Part shown: one piece after another, positions 7,927 to 17,100 of the stretch
Position numbering within the stretch: the stretch's first letter is position 1
Layout: each line of letters opens with the position of its first letter
Assembly (NCBI RefSeq): GCF_000478585.1
Contig: NZ_ARWI01000001.1
Span: forward strand, 558,001-622,000
Reading direction: 5' to 3'
Source of the DNA: Thiomicrorhabdus sp. Kp2
GTDB lineage: Bacteria; Pseudomonadota; Gammaproteobacteria; Thiomicrospirales; Thiomicrospiraceae
Length of the DNA stretch: 64,000 nt
Position numbers and translations under genes: made by a program
The notes under the pieces: model-generated
What the model saw: only the letters and a program-made list of their open reading frames with translations
What the model was told of the DNA's origin: nothing
Databases searched by the model: none

Positions 7927-8991
7927 TTATCGTATATTATCAACCATTTTAGAACCATTGAAAATGACTTTTACGTTATTGTGAAAGGTACTATTATTAA
8001 CCGATTTCGTTTTAATTATGTTCGCTTCACCAATTAATTTGCTTGCATCTGACCCAATAAATGTACCTTTAACAAAAGAAGCTTTATCTATTCCTCTATT
8101 ATTCGTCGCTACAATCGAATCCGATTTGAATGTATTACCCGTAATCGTGCCACTTGTGTTAGTTACATAAAAATCGTTCATAGACCAACTACCTTGTCCA
8201 AAATCAACATTCATTCGATGTTCACCATATGCCGCATTACTATTAACAGTTCGAGCACCATATGAATTAACGTTAAAATTGGCTGTCGCTTGAATATTCT
8301 TCAAGTTTTGCATCTCTACCACATCCGTAGCCCTACCAACATACCCAGAATAAGAGCCTAAATTACTGTCATAACCATGGATATTTCCATATGTTAAATC
8401 TTTAATATCAACTGGCTGAACGTTTTCTTCAAGCATTATGACAGGCTGTTTTTCTCTGGCTTTTTCTGAATAGACAGATAACCAAAAATCAGAAATATCA
8501 CTCTCAGCTCTTGCGACTCTCTTTGAGTTTGTACCTGAACTTAAAGAAGTTGCATAACGATCGTAATAGTTAGACGTCGCACTCACGGTTTTGCCATTAT
8601 CAAATTCACCATTAATGGTAGAGACTTGGTTATCATCATCCAATAAAATCGACATATTTCCTAAGCCAAACTCACCATCATTATTAAAGAAGGTATAAGC
8701 GATTAATTCAGAGGTATTTGTTATCTTTGTTGGATTATTCTCCACTTTGCCACCAAACTCATCGCCACTTAAACCCAGCTGGTTCAATCCAGAAAATCCA
8801 TTCGCCCCCACTGGTCCAGCGGCTGTTGGTTCTTGTTGAGTTAAATAGGTATCAATACCACACCAAGCTCCCCACCCCTGCACACCATTAGCAGCGTTAC
8901 ACTCTTCAGTAGCGGCGAAAACGCTTGGTGACTGTAACATAGCACCCAAAACGGCTGTGATTAATACCTTAGACTTAAATACGGCTTTCAT
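7927..8991 (-). CDS. Secreted protein of unknown function, barrel-like C-terminus
   Basis: 354 residues from the ATG at 8991 (MKAVFKSKVL), which has GGAGA upstream; the longer frame lacks this. Residues 1-26 are a clear signal peptide ending SVFA before ATEECN. No lipobox cysteine follows it. The mature part is rich in Asn, Ser, Gly and Thr. Residues about 259-354 alternate short strands (VDFGQGSW, GTITGNTF, GTFIGSDASKLIGE), a pattern like the C-terminal barrel of transferrin-binding-protein-B-like and Slam-exported surface proteins. That likeness is by eye only. It is monocistronic with its own terminator and a promoter region rich in repeated sites. No relative is recognised for the N-terminal half. 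Confidence 0.6.
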   Translation of the reverse strand: MKAVFKSKVLITAVLGAMLQSPSVFAATEECNAANGVQGWGAWCGIDTYLTQQEPTAAGPVGANGFSGLNQLGLSGDEFGGKVENNPTKITNTSELIAYTFFNNDGEFGLGNMSILLDDDNQVSTINGEFDNGKTVSATSNYYDRYATSLSSGTNSKRVARAESDISDFWLSVYSEKAREKQPVIMLEENVQPVDIKDLTYGNIHGYDSNLGSYSGYVGRATDVVEMQNLKNIQATANFNVNSYGARTVNSNAAYGEHRMNVDFGQGSWSMNDFYVTNTSGTITGNTFKSDSIVATNNRGIDKASFVKGTFIGSDASKLIGEANIIKTKSVNNSTFHNNVKVIFNGSKMVDNIR

Positions 8992-9064
8992 TGTGTTTCT
9001 CCAGTAAGTGGAAGTTAATTTTGTTTCATGAATCAATAGTATAGAAATATAAAGGTATTAATAT

Positions 9065-9078
9065 TGTACTTAGGTACA
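9065..9078. promoter_or_regulatory. Perfect inverted repeat TGTAC-N4-GTACA
   Basis: The repeat arms are five bases with a TTAG spacer. It lies 74-87 bases upstream of the secreted-protein start and 220 upstream of birA, within the divergent region 8992-9297. A dimeric repressor or activator site is plausible; the protein is unknown. Confidence 0.4.
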
Positions 9079-9096
9079 GTAAATAGCACTCTTTTC

Positions 9097-9122
9097 CGAC
9101 ATGTTACCGACAAGTTACGACA
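9097..9122. promoter_or_regulatory. Tandem CGACA/GTTAC repeats with one-turn spacing
   Basis: CGACA occurs at 9097, 9108 and 9118. The first two units are 11-base tandem repeats differing at one position (CGACATGTTAC, CGACAAGTTAC). A fourth TTCCGACAT at 9261-9269 repeats the sequence at 9095-9103. The array lies about 105-130 bases upstream of the secreted-protein gene and within the divergent region shared with birA. Otherwise this 306-base gap shows no gene. Confidence 0.45.
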
Positions 9123-9297
9123 TTTCCATTTTTTTAAGTATTTACACTTAAATAAGTAATATACAAATCTTCACTCAATTCATTACAAAAAAAACATAAG
9201 CCCACCTACTAAGTGATAACTAAAACAGCAAAAGAGAGCGTTGGGAATTAGTTACAATACTTCCGACATTAAGACTTAACTAACAAGAGTCATTATT

Positions 9298-10038
9298 TTG
9301 AGCCCAAACTATTCTGTAATTAAATTGAAAATCATCGATTCAACTAATCGTTATTTAAAAGATTACGTGTCAGAGCATCGACCCTCTCACCCTGTTTTTT
9401 GCACGACTCAACAACAAACTGCGGGCTATGGTCAACAAAACCGTGTTTGGCAAACCAATGACCATTCAGCCATTTTATCTTTAGCTTATCCATTACCCAT
9501 AAAAGCGGAACTACCAGGCCTGGTAAGTTTGCATATTGCCAAACTATTGCATCAAACCTTAACAGAACTTACTGGCGATAAACTCTACTTAAAGTGGCCT
9601 AATGACCTCTATAACCAACATGGCAAAGTCGCGGGAATTTTGATTGAACAAATCATAAAAAAAGAATACAGGTCATTAATCATTGGCATTGGCATTAACC
9701 GTAATCACAACGAATTAATTGAAACAGCCAGCAGTGTGAGTGATTTTAATACTCAGGAATTGATTGACACCTTGTTTCAAAAAGTCGAGTCGCCTGCTCC
9801 ACAAGCCCCCTCAAAAGGACTGTTAGATTTTTCGCTTATTGAACTGCTTGATTACTGGCAAGACCATGACCTATTTGCCATCGAAGAACCGATTCAACTG
9901 ATTACCGCAGAAGACTTAAATTCAAAAAAACCTGGTTTCTATTTAGGCATAAATGCCCAAGGCCAAGCTTTGATTCGTGTGAATGGCCAAATCCAGCCTC
10001 TCTCATCTGGTCAAACTTCTATTCGTAAACTGACCTAG
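9298..10038 (+). CDS. birA: Biotin--[acetyl-CoA-carboxylase] ligase, catalytic domain only
   Basis: 246 residues starting at a TTG (9298). The protein begins directly with the catalytic domain (IDSTN at 13-17) and has no N-terminal DNA-binding domain, so it is a ligase without repressor function. KWPNDLY and KVAGILIE, which hold the catalytic and biotin-binding residues, are intact. The adenylate-binding loop, normally GRGRxGRxW, reads GYGQQNRVW at 43-51, so two arginines are replaced. It charges biotin carriers, including the large carboxylase coded 4 kb downstream. A perfect palindrome is inside, read P-G-L-V. Confidence 0.88.
   Translation: MSPNYSVIKLKIIDSTNRYLKDYVSEHRPSHPVFCTTQQQTAGYGQQNRVWQTNDHSAILSLAYPLPIKAELPGLVSLHIAKLLHQTLTELTGDKLYLKWPNDLYNQHGKVAGILIEQIIKKEYRSLIIGIGINRNHNELIETASSVSDFNTQELIDTLFQKVESPAPQAPSKGLLDFSLIELLDYWQDHDLFAIEEPIQLITAEDLNSKKPGFYLGINAQGQALIRVNGQIQPLSSGQTSIRKLT
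9513..9524. repeat. ACCAGGCCTGGT palindrome, perfect, in birA
   Basis: Followed by AAG; read as L-P-G-L-V-S. Confidence 0.9.
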
Positions 10039-10062
10039 CCCATCTCAAAACACAACTGATTC

Positions 10063-10094
10063 ATTTTGGTTTGCATTTGAACCAAAATAATACA
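10063..10094. promoter_or_regulatory. NtrC-like upstream element and 9-base inverted repeat
   Basis: ATTTTGGTT (10063-10071) and AACCAAAAT (10080-10088) form a perfect inverted repeat with an 8-base spacer. The right part, TGAACCAAAATAATACA (10078-10094), matches 13 of 17 positions of the element upstream of the substrate-binding protein gene, and resembles an NtrC half site (GCACCAAAAT). It lies about 90-107 bases before the expected sigma-54 start. Confidence 0.5.
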
Positions 10095-10158
10095 TATATA
10101 GCTTCCTAAACACACAACACTACAATAGAAATATTATTAAATAGGAATAAATTATAAA

Positions 10159-10174
10159 TGGCATACCTAGTGCT
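10159..10174 (+). promoter_or_regulatory. Sigma-54 (-24/-12) promoter of the carboxylase operon
   Basis: TGGCATACCTAGTGCT matches the -24/-12 consensus (TGGCAYR-N4-TTGCW) at all but one defined position, with GG and GC in the right register. Transcription would begin near 10185, about 40 bases before the permease start. Confidence 0.65.
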
Positions 10175-10226
10175 TATTACCTTTTTATAAAAAAGTAATA
10201 CCATTTAAACCATCTCAACTAAAAAG

Positions 10227-11213
10227 ATGAGTGCACTTATGAATATGCTGAAAAGTTGGACAACACCACGAACACCTGTCGATAAAAAATCCGCTCGCTT
10301 ACTGACTTTTGCCAGTTTCGCCATTCCTATTTTTCTTTGGTGCTTAGTGAGCTATACACCGTTTATTTGGCATCCACAAGTCGAAATCACTCAAGCTGGT
10401 GGTGTGAGTTACTTTCGTGAAGGCTCTCTAATAGATAAAGAAGTTTTTCAACGAGAAAGAGATCAAAAGATTGCAGAAAACCCACAAATTGATATCGCTA
10501 CTCTTCCACAAGGTAATCCAGCCAATCCCGTTTATTTGCCAGCACCACACGAGGTAGTAACGGCACTATATACTGCATTTACAACCCCGCCAAAACGCAG
10601 TAGTGAGCCTTGGTTGCATGAAAGTTTATGGCACTCTATTCAAGTGATTGCTTGGGGCTTTTTTTGGGCGATGTTATTTGGTGTTCCATTAGGAATCTTA
10701 GCGGGCACTTACAGTGCTGCATCACACCTGATTGAACCCTTTACTGAATTTTTTCGCTACTTACCCGCTCCCGCCTTTGGTGCCCTAGCGGTGGCTATTT
10801 TGGGTATTTATGATGCCCCTAAAATCGCCATTATTTTTATTGGAACCTTTTTTCAAATGGTACTGATTGTCGCCACAACCACCCGCAAGTTAAATATGGC
10901 TTTGGTAGAAGCCTCATTAACCTTAGGTTGCAAAGGCTTTCGCATGATTCGACGCGTGGTATTACCTGGCATATTGCCTGACCTTTACCGTGATATGCGC
11001 ATCCTACTTGGATGGGCGTGGACTTACCTGATTGTGGCGGAATTGATTGGAACAAGCTCGGGGATTACTTGGTTTATTACGCAGCAAGCTCGTTACAAAA
11101 ATTTTGATAATGTGTTTGCGGCCATTTTAATCATCGGCTTAATCGGCTTGATTACCGATATGATTTTGGCACAAATTGGCAAGCGTTTATTCCCTTGGCA
11201 TACAACAAAATAA
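10227..11213 (+). CDS. ABC transporter permease (guanidine/urea-type uptake)
   Basis: 328 residues. One N-terminal membrane segment (about 26-48) is followed by a periplasmic stretch of about 80 residues (ITQAGG to KRSSEP), then five or so membrane segments of the SsuC/TauC-type permease domain. The EAA loop that contacts the ATPase is at EASLTLGCKGFRMIRRVVLPG. The large insertion is typical of permeases coded in urea-carboxylase clusters. It is first in a seven-gene operon and its partners are the ATPase next to it and the substrate-binding protein at 23.4-24.4 kb. Confidence 0.85.
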   Translation: MSALMNMLKSWTTPRTPVDKKSARLLTFASFAIPIFLWCLVSYTPFIWHPQVEITQAGGVSYFREGSLIDKEVFQRERDQKIAENPQIDIATLPQGNPANPVYLPAPHEVVTALYTAFTTPPKRSSEPWLHESLWHSIQVIAWGFFWAMLFGVPLGILAGTYSAASHLIEPFTEFFRYLPAPAFGALAVAILGIYDAPKIAIIFIGTFFQMVLIVATTTRKLNMALVEASLTLGCKGFRMIRRVVLPGILPDLYRDMRILLGWAWTYLIVAELIGTSSGITWFITQQARYKNFDNVFAAILIIGLIGLITDMILAQIGKRLFPWHTTK

Positions 11214-11238
11214 TCAATTGAGCAAAGAGGAGCAACAG

Positions 11239-12150
11239 ATGTTAAAAAAGATTCATCCATTAGCCAATTGGTATACCCCTGAAATTAAAGAGCGTAACCA
11301 ACGCATATTAAATCGTCCAAAAGCGTTAACCATTACGGATTTGCACAAGACCTTTGAGCATAAAGGTAAAAAGGTTAATGTGCTCAATGCCATTGATTTT
11401 ACGGCCTATAAACGTGAGTTTGTGTGTGTAGTTGGCCCTTCTGGTTGTGGTAAATCGACCCTTGCTCGTTTAATAGCAGGCCTGGAAACTCACGAAGTGG
11501 GTGCGATTCATATTGACGACGAATTGGTTGATGGCCCTGGCCCAGATAGAGGCATGGTGTTTCAAAGTTATTCGTTATTCCCGTGGATGACGGTGAAACA
11601 AAACGTGATGTTTGGTTTAACTGAAGGGGGTATGTCCAAAAACCAGGCCGAAGCTGAAGCCTTTCAATGGATTGATTTAGTCGGTCTAGAAAAATTTACC
11701 AACGCCTATCCTCATCAACTGTCTGGTGGTATGAAACAGCGTGTAGCCATTATTAGAGCCTTAGCCAATCAGCCTAAAATTTTATTGATGGACGAGCCCT
11801 TTGCTGCCTTAGATCCGCAAAACCGTTTAAAAATGCAACGCTATCTATTAGAAATCTGGCAAAACATCGACATTACCGTCTTTTTTATCACTCACGATTT
11901 AGATGAAGCCATTTATTTAGCTGACAGAATCTTAATTCTTGAAGCTAACCCTGGACGAGTTTTAGAAACTTTAAGTGTTCCTCTGCCCCGTCCTAGAAAA
12001 GAAGACACACTTCTCAGTCCAGAATTTTTAGCCACCAAAGCGTATCTAGAAAAGTTGGTTCACCCTCCACAAGAGGAAGAAAACATGGAAGAAAAACTCA
12101 GTATGGTTCGCATGGTTTCAGTCAATTCAGAAGTACCGGATATTTTTTAA
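11239..12150 (+). CDS. ABC transporter ATP-binding protein
   Basis: 303 residues from the ATG at 11239, preceded by AGAGGAG. The longer frame starts at a TTG inside the permease and has no such site. Walker A is GPSGCGKST, the signature LSGGMKQR, and Walker B ILLMDEPFAAL, followed by the H-loop ITHDLDEA. It belongs to the nitrate/taurine/sulfonate importer group. A C-terminal tail of about 40 residues (QEEENMEEKLSMVRM) extends past the core domain. It energises uptake for the carboxylase pathway coded downstream. Confidence 0.88.
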   Translation: MLKKIHPLANWYTPEIKERNQRILNRPKALTITDLHKTFEHKGKKVNVLNAIDFTAYKREFVCVVGPSGCGKSTLARLIAGLETHEVGAIHIDDELVDGPGPDRGMVFQSYSLFPWMTVKQNVMFGLTEGGMSKNQAEAEAFQWIDLVGLEKFTNAYPHQLSGGMKQRVAIIRALANQPKILLMDEPFAALDPQNRLKMQRYLLEIWQNIDITVFFITHDLDEAIYLADRILILEANPGRVLETLSVPLPRPRKEDTLLSPEFLATKAYLEKLVHPPQEEENMEEKLSMVRMVSVNSEVPDIF

Positions 12151-12151
12151 T

Positions 12152-12616
12152 ATGACACAACATAACAATAAACTCATTAGAACCAGTGCATCACTTCCCT
12201 CTAGCGTGATTGATGAACTGGATAACCTGATGCAAGCACGTGGATTTAGTAATCGCTCCGCTTTATTAGCAGACATTATTCGTAAAGAAGCCGCCTCTTT
12301 TAGCCAAAACTACACTAATGAGATTATGGCTGGCACCTTTACTATGGTCTATAACCACTCAGTACCAGGCCTACAACAAAAATTAAATCAACTTAAACAT
12401 CAATATGTTGCAGAAATTATCTCTAGTACACAAATTCAACTTATGGATCAGCACACTTTAGAGGTCAACTTAATGCAAGGGCCAGCGCAAGATTTAAAAA
12501 AAATCAGCGATGAGATGATGGCGAATCGTGGCGTAAAAAATGCCAATCTTTACTTAACCCAATCGGCTCTACCGCCTATTTACAGCACTGAAAAAAGCAC
12601 AGGAGAAGTCAAATGA
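12152..12616 (+). CDS. NikR-like ribbon-helix-helix regulator lacking most nickel ligands
   Basis: 154 residues. The N-terminus (RTSASLPSSVIDELDNLM, RGFSNRSALLADIIR) is a ribbon-helix-helix DNA-binding fold, and the rest matches the NikR ligand-binding ACT-like domain (GVKNANLYL near the end). Aligning by eye to E. coli NikR, the ligand His76 is kept (LKHQY), but His87, His89 and Cys95 are Gln, Gln and Thr (TQIQLMDQHTLE). High-affinity nickel binding is therefore unlikely. It starts one base after the ATPase stop and overlaps DUF1989 gene 1 by four bases. It probably reports substrate or product of the pathway to the operon. Confidence 0.82.
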   Translation: MTQHNNKLIRTSASLPSSVIDELDNLMQARGFSNRSALLADIIRKEAASFSQNYTNEIMAGTFTMVYNHSVPGLQQKLNQLKHQYVAEIISSTQIQLMDQHTLEVNLMQGPAQDLKKISDEMMANRGVKNANLYLTQSALPPIYSTEKSTGEVK

Positions 12617-13365
12617 CGGATACAAACCAACCCAGCCAATACAACGGCTTAATCTGGCAAGAACACCTTCCAGGTGGTGCACACTGGTCTGGTGTAATTC
12701 GTCGCGGTACGGTTTTACGTTTAACCGATATTGAAGGCGGAGCAAACGTGGCCATGCTCATTAATAACCTCGAAGTCAAAAACGAACGTTACAACATGCC
12801 AGATACGTTAAAAGCCCAAAAAACGGCCTTTTTAACCACGCCCAATATGTGTTTTAGCGATATGGGAAGAGTCATGTGCTCAGTTATTGTCGACACTTGT
12901 GGTTGGCATGACACCATCGGTGGTCTTTCTAACGCCGCTATTGTGCAAAAAAAGTACGGCAAAAAACCTTACCAGGAAGCGCACAACGACTACTTTAAAA
13001 ATGGCTATGACAGCTTAATTAATGAACTCGGTAAATGGGGTTTAAATGCCAGTGATGTGATGCCAAACATTAACTGGTTTAGCAAGGTTCGTGTAGAAGA
13101 CAATGGCGCTATGACTTTTATTACCAATAATTCTAAAGCGGGAGATTATGTTGATTTACGCTTTGAAATGGACTGCATTGTTAGCTTATCAACCGCTCAA
13201 CACCCAATGGATACTCATCCAGAATATGCCCCTAAACCAATCGAATTGAGTGTTTATAAAGCCCTGCCTGTTGCACAAAACGACCCTTGTCGTTTACACC
13301 GAGCAGAGAATCAAAGAGCCTATTACAACACCAAAGTATTTTATGGAGAGAACCCAAATGACTAA
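12613..13365 (+). CDS. DUF1989 protein, urea-amidolyase-associated protein 1 (probable carboxyguanidine deiminase subunit)
   Basis: 250 residues. It contains [21 protein letters not shown] and the family core [12 protein letters not shown], shared with the following gene. Paired DUF1989 proteins coded with a carboxylase and allophanate hydrolase have been shown in Pseudomonas to form a carboxyguanidine deiminase (CgdAB), which turns carboxyguanidine into allophanate. By position this is one of the two subunits. The ATG overlaps the NikR-like stop (ATGA), and its own end overlaps the next gene by 8 bases, so the pair is tightly coupled. Confidence 0.82.
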   Translation: MTDTNQPSQYNGLIWQEHLPGGAHWSGVIRRGTVLRLTDIEGGANVAMLINNLEVKNERYNMPDTLKAQKTAFLTTPNMCFSDMGRVMCSVIVDTCGWHDTIGGLSNAAIVQKKYGKKPYQEAHNDYFKNGYDSLINELGKWGLNASDVMPNINWFSKVRVEDNGAMTFITNNSKAGDYVDLRFEMDCIVSLSTAQHPMDTHPEYAPKPIELSVYKALPVAQNDPCRLHRAENQRAYYNTKVFYGENPND

Positions 13366-14017
13366 ACCAACTTTTGATGAAAATCGTATCGTTTATCGTG
13401 AAGTAGTGGCTGCGGGTGACCCATGGATGCACGAAGTGAAAGCAGGCCAGTATTTTAGAATTGTGGATCTTGAAGGTAACCAAGCGGTTGATACCCTTTT
13501 TTACAATGCTAAAGACCATGCTGAACGCTATTCAGCCACTGACACGATTCGTGAACAAGGCAATATTTATTTAACAACAGGCAGCGTATTACAGTCAAAC
13601 CTTTGCAATCCAATGTTAACCATTGTAGACGACACTTGCGGTCGCCACGACACCATTGGTGGAGCCTGTTCCGCTGAGAGTAATACCGTGCGTTACGCCA
13701 TTGAAAAACGCCATATGCACTCTTGCCGTGACTCTTTTTTAATGGCATTGGGCAATATGCAATCAGAAAAATGCGGCTGTCACTCTGATAAAGCAATGAC
13801 TAAAGATGACCTATCAAGCAACATCAACTTTTTTATGAATGTGCCGGTTTCGCCAGATGGTCATCTTGATTTTGATGATGGTATCTCCGCCCCTGGGCGT
13901 TATGTAGAGATGCAAGCTCATATGGATGTATTGGTATTAGTCTCTAACTGTCCACAGTTAAATAATCCATGCAATGGCTACAACCCAACCCCAGTTGAGA
14001 TGGTGATTTGGGAATAA
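13358..14017 (+). CDS. DUF1989 protein, urea-amidolyase-associated protein 2 (probable carboxyguanidine deiminase subunit)
   Basis: 219 residues from the ATG at 13358 ([12 protein letters not shown]), which has GGAGAG upstream; the longer frame runs inside the previous gene. It shares [12 protein letters not shown] with its neighbour. Unlike subunit 1 it has a cysteine/histidine-rich stretch, MHSCRDSF followed by KCGCH, which may hold a metal or the catalytic cysteine. Subunit 1 has EAHNDYF at the same place, suggesting one catalytic and one supporting chain. It is the last small gene before the carboxylase. Confidence 0.82.
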   Translation: MTKPTFDENRIVYREVVAAGDPWMHEVKAGQYFRIVDLEGNQAVDTLFYNAKDHAERYSATDTIREQGNIYLTTGSVLQSNLCNPMLTIVDDTCGRHDTIGGACSAESNTVRYAIEKRHMHSCRDSFLMALGNMQSEKCGCHSDKAMTKDDLSSNINFFMNVPVSPDGHLDFDDGISAPGRYVEMQAHMDVLVLVSNCPQLNNPCNGYNPTPVEMVIWE

Positions 14018-14121
14018 ACGTTAAAACTTAGCAACAAAAAACACACTTACAAAATTACAGCCAATTGGGACGACCCAATCTGGTAGAAATCGCTTCAGAA
14101 CGGTCTGAAAAGGAAACAACT

Positions 14122-17100
14122 ATGTTTAATAAAGTGCTCATCGCTAACCGTGGTGCTATTGCGACAAGAATAATTCGTACCCTTAAAAAAATGAATATTC
14201 AGTCTGTGGTCTTAGCCTCAGATGCCGACCGTGCATCGTTACATGTTCAACATGCCGATGAAGTCATTTTTTTACCAGGTAATGTCGCCACAGAAACCTA
14301 CTTAAACGTACCCCTTATTTTAGAAGAAGCGATTAAACGTGGTGTTGAAGCCGTTCATCCTGGCTATGGTTTTTTAAGTGAGAACACTAGTTTTGCCGAA
14401 TCTTGCGAAGCTGCAGGCATTCGTTTTATTGGCCCAGAACCGCAACATATTCGTGACTTTGGTTTAAAACACATTGCCAGAGATTTAGCGATTGAAGCCA
14501 AAGTACCCCTACTGCCAGGATCGGGACTTTTAGACACATTAGACCACGCCTTTTCTGAAGCCAATCGCATTGGCTACCCTGTTATGCTTAAAAGTACAGC
14601 AGGCGGCGGCGGGATTGGTATGCAAAAATGCAACTCGCAAGAAGAGCTATCAGAAGCCTTTGAACAAGTCGCCCGTTTAAGCCAAAACTCTTTTGGACAA
14701 AGCGGTATTTTCTTAGAAAAATTTGTGGTGAATGCGCGTCATATTGAAATTCAAATTTTTGGTGACGGTAATGGCAATGTCGTCTCTTTTGGTGAACGTG
14801 ACTGCTCTTTACAACGTCGTAACCAAAAAGTCGTTGAAGAAACCCCTGCCGTAGACATTAACCGTGACCAAGTAGCCGAGATGGAAGCCCATGCCGTTCG
14901 TTTAGGTGAATTAGTTAGCTACAAATCCGCAGGAACGGTGGAATACGTTTACGATGCCGACACCAATGAATACTATTTTTTAGAGGTCAATACGCGTCTG
15001 CAAGTTGAACACGGTATTACCGAAGCGGTTAGAAACGTCGATTTAGTTGAATGGATGGTTAAAGTGGCTTATGAAGCCAAACTGCCGCTTACTGCCGAAC
15101 AAATTCAGCCCGCCCAAGGTCACGCCATAGAAGTACGCGTTTATGCAGAAGACCCATTTAAAAACTTTCAACCTAGTACGGGTAAATTAACGGGTTGGAC
15201 TATGCCAGAAAACTGCCGTGTAGATACTTGGTGTGACCGTGGAATAGAAGTCAGCTCATTTTATGATCCAATGTTGGCCAAAATTATTGTTAAAGGCAAT
15301 ACCCGAGAAGAAGCCGTTAAAAAACTGCAACAGGCTATGGACACTACAAAAATTGATGGTTTTGAAACCAACATTGTTTATTTAGGTGCGCTAAGTCATT
15401 CTGATAAATTTAAAAATGGTAGCGGTCTTTACACGCAATTTTTAAATCACTTTATGCACACGCCTAATACCATTGAAGTGACCAACCCTGGTACACACTC
15501 TATGATAGTCAGTTACCCAGGTCGAGTTGGCTTTTGGGATATTGGTGTACCACCATCAGGGCCAATGGATTCTTTATCGCACCGTTTAGCCAACCGCTGT
15601 TTAAACAACCCCGAAGATGCCGCAACCATAGAGATGACTGTATCGGGTGTGGGTCTCACCTTTGATAAAGACACGGTTATCTGTATTACAGGTGCTGACA
15701 TTCAAGCCACGCTAGATAAACAACCTATTCCACAATGGCAAGCTATTCATGTTAAAGCGGGTCAACAATTAAAATCTAAAGTGATTAAAGATATTGGTCA
15801 ACGAGCTTATTTAGCGGTGCTCGGCGGTTTTGATGTGCCAGATTATATGGGCAGTAAAACCACCTTCTCATTAGGTAAGTTTGGTGGTCACGGTGGTCGT
15901 TTATTGCGTACTGGTGATGTATTACGTTTAACCGATATTGAAGACAATCAAGAGTTACCAGGCCTGCCAAAACAGGTTATTCCTGCATTAACAAATCAAT
16001 ATGAAATTGCCGTCATCTACGGCCCACAAGGTTGCCCCGATTTCTTTACAGAACAAGATATTGAAACCTTTTTTGCTGCTGAGTGGCAAGTGCATTACAA
16101 CTCAAGCCGTACAGGTATTCGCTTAATTGGGCCAAAACCAAAATGGGCACGTAAAGATGGGGGCGAAGCAGGCTTACACCCATCTAATATTCATGACAAC
16201 CCTTATGCAATTGGTGCCATTGACTTTACGGGCGATATGCCCGTTATCTTGGCGCAAGATGGCCCAAGTTTAGGTGGTTTTGTTTGCCCAGCGACCATTA
16301 TTGAAGCAGAACAATGGAAAATGGGACAGCTTCGTCCTGGAGATAAGGTACGCTTTAAAGCGGTATCGATTGAAACGGCTGAACTGGCGATTGCTCATTA
16401 TGAAAAAGCCATTGCAGATTTAGACACTCCAACCACCCTTGAGCTACCTTATTTACCTGAATCCACTGAGCAATCTTGTATTGCCCATGAAACCTCGGCA
16501 GATGAGCATGAGTTTGGTGTTAAATACCGCCGTTCTGGTGACAGCCATGTTTTGATTGAATACGGCAAAATGGAGCTCGATTTAGCGTTACGTTTTCGTA
16601 TTCAAGTGTTATATGAACGTTTAAAAACCCATAAAGAAGACCTAGATAACCAGGCCTGGTCATTTTTAAAAGAGTTAACGCCAGGTATTCGTTCATTGCA
16701 GGTTCACTATGACCCTAAACAGATTACCCAATCAGAAATTATTCAAAAACTCATCCAGTTAGAAGAAGAAATTTCATCTGGTCAAGATTTAACCGTTAAA
16801 AGCCGTATTGTGCGTTTACCGCTCTCTTGGGATGACCCAAGCACCAAACTCGCTATTGAAAAATACATGACAACGGTTCGCCCTAATGCCCCTTGGTGCC
16901 CAAGTAATATTGAATTTATTCGCCGTATCAATGGCTTAGAGAGCATTGAAGACGTTAAAAAAATTATCTTTGACGCTAAATATTTAGTTATGGGCTTAGG
17001 CGATGTTTATTTGGGAGCCCCCGTTGCTACTCCGCTTGACCCTCGCCATCGTTTAGTGACCACAAAATACAACCCAGCCAGAACCTGGACACCCGAAAAT

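Noticed and set aside
10039-10226. Possible guanidine riboswitch (ykkC or mini-ykkC type) before the carboxylase operon
   Set aside because: I looked for the conserved ykkC core and for paired ACGR-loop hairpins and found neither here nor in 24381-24673; sigma-54 sites explain the region better.
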